A stretch of DNA of 10,481 nucleotides from Hylemonella sp. UBA6679 (GTDB lineage: Bacteria > Pseudomonadota > Gammaproteobacteria > Burkholderiales > Burkholderiaceae_C): positions 1-10,481 of the forward strand of contig DKJZ01000110.1 of the NCBI GenBank assembly GCA_002454975.1, written 5' to 3'. Positions 6,960-10,481 of the stretch are shown here, in pieces. A model generated the notes under the pieces. The model worked only from the letters and a program-made list of their open reading frames with translations, ran no database searches and was not told the origin of the DNA. Each line of letters begins with the position of its first letter. Position 1 is the stretch's first letter. Position numbers and translations under genes: made by a program.

Positions 6960-7334
6960 ATGAAAATCTTCGCCCTCATGATCAGTTTGATTTTTTCGCT
7001 CAGCAATTCTGCATGGGCGGGTCCCAGTGATACAGAACACAAGCCCATGCACGGCGGCGTTCTGGTCACGGTTAAGGATATCGACTACGAACTGGTCGCC
7101 AATCCCACCACACTGCGGCTGCATGTCCGAGATCATGGAAAGCCTGTAGACGTCTCGAAAGCCACTGCCAAGTTGACGCTACTGAGCGGGACAGAGAAGC
7201 AAGAGGTCGAACTCAAGGCAAGCGGAGACAAGTTTGAAGCGTTGGGCAGTTTCAAAGTGAGTCCGGGCACAAAAGTCGTAGCGGTCGTTTCTTCAGGCGC
7301 AAAGCAGGCTACCGCTCGATTTGTTATGAAATAG
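6960..7334 (+). CDS. Small exported protein, candidate periplasmic metal-binding accessory
   Basis: This 124-residue protein has a clear signal peptide cleaved near A-W-A at residue 20. The mature protein opens with E-H-K-P-M-H-G-G-V-L, in which H27, M30 and H31 could bind metal. A compact, probably all-beta domain follows: Y-E-L-V-A-N-P-T-T-L-R-L-H-V, then D-H-G-K-P-V-D-V, then A-T-A-K-L-T-L-L-S-G, ending in a V-A-V-V pattern. There are no cysteines. I recall similar proteins after czcA-like genes in betaproteobacteria but know no established name or activity. It follows czcA by 36 bp with AAGGAA before the ATG, so it is probably co-transcribed. Together with czcI and the gene before czcB it makes three small envelope proteins that may sense, buffer or present metal. 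The function is inferred. Confidence 0.75.
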   Translation: MKIFALMISLIFSLSNSAWAGPSDTEHKPMHGGVLVTVKDIDYELVANPTTLRLHVRDHGKPVDVSKATAKLTLLSGTEKQEVELKASGDKFEALGSFKVSPGTKVVAVVSSGAKQATARFVMK

Positions 7335-7349
7335 CAGACGTCTGCTTTT
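7333..7349 (+). terminator. Palindrome plus T-tract after the metal cluster, possible terminator
   Basis: AGCAGACGTCTGCT (7333-7346) is a perfect 14-bp palindrome starting on the last base pair of the preceding stop codon; the final T of the palindrome and the next three bases make TTTT. As RNA it folds as a 5-bp AGCAG/CTGCT stem with an ACGT loop, modest for an intrinsic terminator. It lies where the + strand cluster meets the convergent - strand operon. The remaining 31 bp of the junction show nothing else. It could also be a protein-binding palindrome. Confidence 0.4.
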
Positions 7350-7380
7350 GGCCGTTTGCAGTCAAATCAAGCTAAGCAAG

Positions 7381-7851
7381 TCACACAAAGGCAAGCATCT
7401 TTTTTTGCTCCTCCCAGTCGCGTGGCAGGGTCTCTTGACGCCCACGGATCGTCTGCAGATTCAGATGCCGTGGCTGGGAACCATCCAGGATGGCTTCAAT
7501 GATCTCAGGAGCTAAATTCGCCATGCGCAGGACCTCCGCAACCCAACCGGGCTCCAGCTTGAATGCACGAGCCAGATCTGTCGCCGTGGCGTACTTGCCC
7601 TCATCAAGCAAGCGCTGCCAATAAAACGCCTTGCCCAGCGTTTTGATCATCGGAATGTCCATCCCGCCCGACATGACGTTCGCACTGGAGCCCGGCGGTG
7701 GGGTCAAGAGCTTGCGGTTTTGTTTGCGACGGATCGTCAGCGGGACCATCGTCACACGTTGCGTGCCGTCCATGATTTGCCGCGCAGCCCCACCCACTTC
7801 AATACGCACATTGCGCAACCTTGGGTTGCCCTGATATACCTCGTTAGTCAT
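7381..7851 (-). CDS. ParB/KorB-like helix-turn-helix protein of the recombinase operon
   Basis: This 156-residue protein has two parts. Residues 1-60 hold basic, beta-rich sequence with R-L-R-N-V-R-I-E-V and a T-I-R-R-K-Q-N-R-K patch. Residues ~66-135 hold a helical domain: L-G-K-A-F-Y-W-Q-R-L-L-D-E-G, Y-A-T-A-T-D-L-A-R-A-F, W-V-A-E-V-L-R-M-A-N-L-A-P-E-I-I-E-A-I-L-D-G. The second part follows the helix-turn-helix plus L-x-P-E-x-x-E-x-I-L-x-G signature of ParB/KorB proteins, but the ParB nucleotide-binding domain is absent. The start overlaps the end of the recombinase gene by ATGA, implying translational coupling. Such genes are sometimes annotated as LacI-like regulators, which I do not see here. 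It probably binds DNA and may regulate the operon or assist recombination; that role is inferred. Confidence 0.7.
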   Translation of the reverse strand: MTNEVYQGNPRLRNVRIEVGGAARQIMDGTQRVTMVPLTIRRKQNRKLLTPPPGSSANVMSGGMDIPMIKTLGKAFYWQRLLDEGKYATATDLARAFKLEPGWVAEVLRMANLAPEIIEAILDGSQPRHLNLQTIRGRQETLPRDWEEQKKMLAFV

Positions 7852-9266
7852 GCCATCACCTCCTCTGAATACTCTTTGGCCTCTTCCACATATGGGTGCG
7901 CCACGATGCTTGGGTCAAGTCCGATCCAACCATCCTCGCGCCAATGGATGTCTAGACTGCCATCCTTGAAGTCCACGCGCTCAATGAGCAACTGTGCAAT
8001 GCGCTGTTGCTCCGCAGGGAACAATTGCTTCCAGACATCAGCAATTCTCCTCATCGACACCACCACCTGGTCCTCTTGAAGATCGGCTCCGGCACTGTGC
8101 TGAAGGCATGAGCGCCACACACCAATCAATGCCTCCGGCTCCATCAGCGCCAGCTCGATTTCATTCAAAACCGCAGCTTCGATTTCAGCTGCCGGGAGCG
8201 CACCGATGCTTTGACCGAGTCCATCTTGGGTTGCGCCTGCGCTGCGTCGTTTCTCCAAGTACGGCACGTAGTACCGGTACATACGGCCATTCTTTTTCTT
8301 GGTGTAGTGATGGATCATGCGCTGCCCATCGGGTGCAAACAACAAGCCGCCCAACAGCGCTGGGTACTCGTCCCTGCGCTCTCTGGGGCCTTGCTTTCGC
8401 TTGTTGACGAACGCTTGCACGCCATCCCACAACTCCTGCGAAATGATGCTGGCGTGCTGCGCCGGGAAGTACTCGCCCTTGTGACTGATCTCACCAAGGT
8501 ACAAGCGATTGCGAAGCAGACAAAACAGGTACTGCTGATCAATGGGACGGCCCGCACGGTGCTGGCCGGATTGTGTGACCCAGGACTTGGTACTGTGACC
8601 TTCGATATCCAACTCACGTACCAGGCGTGCTGCCGAACCGTGCTCGGCGTACCGGCGGAAGATGTCTTGCACCAGACTAGCCTCTCGCTCGTTGACCAGC
8701 AGTTTGCGATCAACCACGTCATAGCCCAGCGGAGGCGTACCACCCATCCACATTCCCTTAGCCTTGCTGGCTGCGATCTTGTCCCGGATCCGTTCGCCCG
8801 TGACTTCACGTTCAAACTGTGCAAAGGACAGCAAGATGTTGAGCGTCAGCCGCCCCATCGATGTGGTCGTGTTGAACTGCTGGGTGACCGAGACAAACGA
8901 GACGTTGTTGCGATCAAACACCTCTACCAGCTTGGCAAAGTCAGGCAGGCTGCGTGTGAGTCGGTCAATCTTGTAGACCACAACCACATCAATTTTTCTG
9001 GCCTCGATGTCTGCCATCAAGCGCTTGAGTCCAGGACGATCGATATTGCCGCCGGAGAATCCACCATCGTCATAGGTGTCGTCCAGCGCCAGCCAACCTT
9101 CATGGCGTTGGCTGCTCACAAAAGCAAGACCTGCATCGCGTTGTGCTTCCAGGCTGTTGTACTCCTGGTCCAAGCCTTCATCGGTCGACTTGCGCGTGTA
9201 GATGGCACATCGCTTTTTGGGAATGAACAAGGGCGTGCTTGCCACTGCTGTGCGGGAGGTTCTCAT
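7848..9266 (-). CDS. Large serine recombinase (resolvase/invertase N-terminus, recombinase domain)
   Basis: This 472-residue site-specific recombinase is of the integrase type. The catalytic domain starts at residue 18 with R-C-A-I-Y-T-R-K-S-T-D-E, where Ser27 is the expected nucleophile. It continues with N-S-L-E-A-Q-R at 37-43, D-D-G-G-F-S-G-G-N at 66-74 and V-V-V-V-Y-K-I-D-R-L-T-R at 94-105, all core resolvase motifs. A long helix region, F-E-R-E-V-T-G-E-R-I-R-D-K, and the recombinase domain with G-M-W-M-G-G-T-P-P-L-G-Y-D follow. At about 305-345, where many relatives carry a Cys4 zinc ribbon, it reads L-L-G-G-L-L-F-A-P-D-G and Y-R-Y-Y-V with no cysteine pairs. I chose the ATG at 9266, which overlaps the preceding gene's stop by ATGA, over an upstream in-frame start at 9317. 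It would integrate or excise the mobile element; no att site was identified. Confidence 0.9.
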   Translation of the reverse strand: MRTSRTAVASTPLFIPKKRCAIYTRKSTDEGLDQEYNSLEAQRDAGLAFVSSQRHEGWLALDDTYDDGGFSGGNIDRPGLKRLMADIEARKIDVVVVYKIDRLTRSLPDFAKLVEVFDRNNVSFVSVTQQFNTTTSMGRLTLNILLSFAQFEREVTGERIRDKIAASKAKGMWMGGTPPLGYDVVDRKLLVNEREASLVQDIFRRYAEHGSAARLVRELDIEGHSTKSWVTQSGQHRAGRPIDQQYLFCLLRNRLYLGEISHKGEYFPAQHASIISQELWDGVQAFVNKRKQGPRERRDEYPALLGGLLFAPDGQRMIHHYTKKKNGRMYRYYVPYLEKRRSAGATQDGLGQSIGALPAAEIEAAVLNEIELALMEPEALIGVWRSCLQHSAGADLQEDQVVVSMRRIADVWKQLFPAEQQRIAQLLIERVDFKDGSLDIHWREDGWIGLDPSIVAHPYVEEAKEYSEEVMA

Positions 9267-9730
9267 GCTGCTTCCTTCTTGGTGGACTTCAACCCAAAAA
9301 AGGCAGGTCCCGACCATGGGCAGCCAGCGATCAGCCGTGCGATCGCCGACAAGCTCTTAAACCGCTGGCCACGGTATTCGAAATCTCGCACGCCGCGCAC
9401 GACCACCTTGTGCTCTTGGTCGTCAAAGAAGCGGCTGAGCATGGTGCCTGGCAGCAGGCGATCCGCATCACCTTGCAAGCGCTTGGGAAGCACCCCTGTT
9501 TCGCCGATTTCCTCCAGCTTCCTACGCGTCGTCAGCTTGAGAGAGCCGAAGGCCTTTTCCTGAATCTTGTAGGCCAGTCGGGATTCCAGCCAGGTGCGAT
9601 GGTGGTGCTGTGGTCGTTCATCAAAATGCGCGTCCCACATGGCCCATATGTTCTGCATGGGCAGGTGCGGTAGCTGCGCGACTTGCGCCGCGATGGATAC
9701 CGTTTTTGATTGTTGTGCGTGTGTCGTCAT
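9263..9730 (-). CDS. DUF2924 family protein
   Basis: This 155-residue protein has the features I know from DUF2924. An N-terminal segment has L-P-M-Q-N-I-W-A-M-W-D-A-H-F and R-T-W-L-E-S-R-L-A-Y-K-I-Q-E. A C-terminal segment has F-E-Y-R-G-Q-R-F-K-S-L-S-A-I-A (117-131) and W-S-G-P-A-F-F-G-L (139-147). The C-terminal part is common to short DNA-associated domains, with a hydrophobic W-S-G-P patch. The family usually lies just before this type of serine recombinase in mobile elements and prophage-like regions; its biochemical job is unknown to me. The ATG at 9730 has AAGGAG at 9738-9743 with 7-bp spacing; a TTG two codons upstream is less likely. The end overlaps the recombinase start by ATGA. 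A DNA-binding or recombination accessory role is plausible but inferred. Confidence 0.85.
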   Translation of the reverse strand: MTTHAQQSKTVSIAAQVAQLPHLPMQNIWAMWDAHFDERPQHHHRTWLESRLAYKIQEKAFGSLKLTTRRKLEEIGETGVLPKRLQGDADRLLPGTMLSRFFDDQEHKVVVRGVRDFEYRGQRFKSLSAIARLIAGCPWSGPAFFGLKSTKKEAA

Positions 9731-9744
9731 GTGCAAACTCCTTC

Positions 9745-9954
9745 TTAGTGATCGGTGTTTGCATTCACGCTCTTCTGGCCAGCGAAGCCAAGTGAAACCT
9801 TCCTACTGTCGCGAATAGGTGAAGGTTTCTGCGCAGATGATTCAGCTTCGCGCAATCGCAGCAGGGCCACTGCGATTAGATCGACGACTTCTTGTTGCGG
9901 GTGTCGGGGGGCTGCGCCAGCTCTGAGATTAGAGATTTGTTCGTTGTTGTGCAT
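9745..9954 (-). CDS. Small conserved-looking protein at the head of the recombinase operon
   Basis: This 69-residue open frame ends 14 bp before the DUF2924 ATG, with that gene's ribosome binding site starting right after its stop. Residues 22-38 (E-V-V-D-L-I-A-V-A-L-L-R-L-R-E-A-E) form a likely amphipathic helix. The C-terminus, F-A-G-Q-K-S-V-N-A-N-T-D-H, resembles the tail of short proteins I have seen encoded before DUF2924-recombinase pairs. There is no signal peptide, cysteine or known motif. A weak GGAA lies 8 bp before the ATG, inside the inverted repeat described below. No function can be assigned. It is likely a real gene because of its position and spacing, but a chance frame cannot be excluded. 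Confidence 0.6.
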   Translation of the reverse strand: MHNNEQISNLRAGAAPRHPQQEVVDLIAVALLRLREAESSAQKPSPIRDSRKVSLGFAGQKSVNANTDH

Positions 9955-9957
9955 GGT

Positions 9958-9980
9958 AAGCGTTCCAGTAGAAAACGCTT
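9958..9980 (-). promoter_or_regulatory. Inverted repeat over the ribosome binding site of the recombinase operon
   Basis: AAGCGTT (9958-9964) and AACGCTT (9974-9980) are perfect 7-bp inverted arms with a 9-bp spacer, ending three bases before the ATG of the 69-residue gene. The weak ribosome binding site GGAA (9963-9966) lies partly in one arm. A dimeric repressor bound here could shut off the recombinase operon; alternatively the RNA hairpin could hide the ribosome binding site. No convincing -35/-10 pair was found in 9981-10055, where I see nothing else. Confidence 0.45.
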
Positions 9981-10055
9981 GTCATGCTATGGGTCATCCC
10001 CCCTCCAAGTAACTACTTTCGTGGAGATGAGTGGAGGACGCGCAAAGTCCGCTAG

Positions 10056-10442
10056 TTATTCGAATTCGTAATCGCGAGGTTCGTCGTAATTTCGCTCGCG
10101 ACAGACGATTCCTTCTTCGCGCATCTTCTTGATGAAGCCTGGCCCATCACCCGTGAGATGACTTCCATCGTCCTGCTTTCCATTGTGGCTAGAGCCAGCG
10201 GTCAATGGCGAACCAAACGTTTCCTTGTGCATCTTCAAGCATTGACGCCCCACGCCTTGCCCCTTGCACCCCTCTAACCCTAAATTGGTGATGTGGTAGT
10301 AATCATCGCCATCACACTCTCGGTAGCTCAACAGGATGGACCCACACTTCTTCCCATCTTTTGTCACAAGTATTTCCGATCCATCTGTGACATCAATGTC
10401 GTACTGCTGACCCGATTTAGACGTGAACAAAGTGGTCGTCAT
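10056..10442 (-). CDS. Small GNAT-like protein, function unknown
   Basis: This 128-residue protein is counted from the ATG at 10442, preceded by GGGGAA; an in-frame ATG 33 bp upstream lacks such a signal. The middle has I-L-L-S-Y-R-E, Y-Y-H-I-T-N-L-G-L and then K-G-Q-G-V-G-R-Q-C-L (60-69), which fits the acetyl-CoA binding loop (R/Q-x2-G-x-G/A) of GNAT acetyltransferases after a central beta strand. The second half, D-D-G-S-H-L-T-G-D-G-P-G-F (91-103) and K-M-R-E-E-G-I-V, is a pattern I have seen in small hypothetical proteins of similar design. At 128 residues it is short for a full GNAT fold. It is acidic at the C-terminus, with Cys at 33, 43, 59, 68 and 114. It is separated from the recombinase operon by about 100 bp and reads the same way, but shares no visible function with it. 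Confidence 0.6.
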   Translation of the reverse strand: MTTTLFTSKSGQQYDIDVTDGSEILVTKDGKKCGSILLSYRECDGDDYYHITNLGLEGCKGQGVGRQCLKMHKETFGSPLTAGSSHNGKQDDGSHLTGDGPGFIKKMREEGIVCRERNYDEPRDYEFE

Positions 10443-10481
10443 TGATCGTTCCCCATGAACTTCCCCGGCGGCCACCCAAAG

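Noticed and set aside
6940..7389. TCACACAAA present at 6940-6948 and 7381-7389, considered as attachment-site repeats
   Set aside because: Nine bases is within chance, the flanks differ, and the second copy is the end of a coding sequence.
9267..9317. Longer N-terminus for the serine recombinase
   Set aside because: The extra 17 residues lie within the DUF2924 gene and do not resemble resolvase sequence; the ATGA overlap supports 9266.
8211..9563. A 450-codon open frame on the + strand opposite the recombinase and DUF2924 genes
   Set aside because: It lies wholly antisense to two genes with clear family motifs and conserved overlaps, and its translation has no recognisable domain; it is best explained by codon bias of the opposite strand.
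1..10481. CRISPR arrays, tRNA or rRNA genes, insertion sequences
   Set aside because: No regularly spaced repeats, no cloverleaf or rRNA-like sequence and no transposase were seen on either strand.

Overview
The window looks like an accessory (genomic-island type) segment of a Gram-negative proteobacterium, most likely a betaproteobacterium of the Burkholderiales. The grounds are a CzcI-type leader protein, a tripartite CzcC/CzcB/CzcA-like efflux system of that group, moderately high GC coding sequence and AGGAG-like ribosome binding sites. I could run no database search, so the taxonomic call is an inference.

Layout: (1) Bases 14-205 hold the last ~63 residues of a Zn/Cd/Pb-type P-type ATPase, cut off by an in-frame stop at 11-13, so a relic. 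(2) Bases 206-308 carry a striking inverted-repeat cluster in front of czcI. (3) Bases 309-7334 (+ strand) are a heavy-metal resistance cluster: czcI (His/Cys-rich exported protein), a structured 148-bp gap with two strong potential hairpins, czcC (outer-membrane channel), a membrane-anchored periplasmic Ig-like protein, czcB (periplasmic adaptor), czcA (HME-RND pump) and a small exported protein with an H-x2-M-H motif. From czcC onward all gaps are 12-36 bp, as in one operon. The pump lacks the classical CzcA DFG motif and instead reads G-G-L-V-D-D-A-V-V-D-V-E-N, so its metal cannot be read off the name. (4) A short convergent junction (7335-7380) contains a perfect palindrome followed by T's. 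(5) Bases 7381-9954 (- strand) are a compact integration/mobility operon: a 69-residue small protein, a DUF2924 protein, a large serine recombinase without a Cys zinc ribbon, and a ParB/KorB-like helix-turn-helix protein. The last three are chained by 4-bp ATGA overlaps. A 7-bp inverted repeat sits directly before the first start codon. (6) Bases 10056-10442 (- strand) encode a small GNAT-like protein.

How they would work together: CzcA, CzcB and CzcC form the trans-envelope pump, and the three small exported proteins plausibly bind or deliver metal in the periplasm. The serine recombinase operon is the likely vehicle that carried the cluster. No metal-sensing regulator gene lies in the window, so control must come from outside it. 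The least described parts are the DUF2924/recombinase/ParB-HTH operon and the RNA- or operator-like inverted repeats at 237-266, 651-742, 1508-1537 and 9958-9980.
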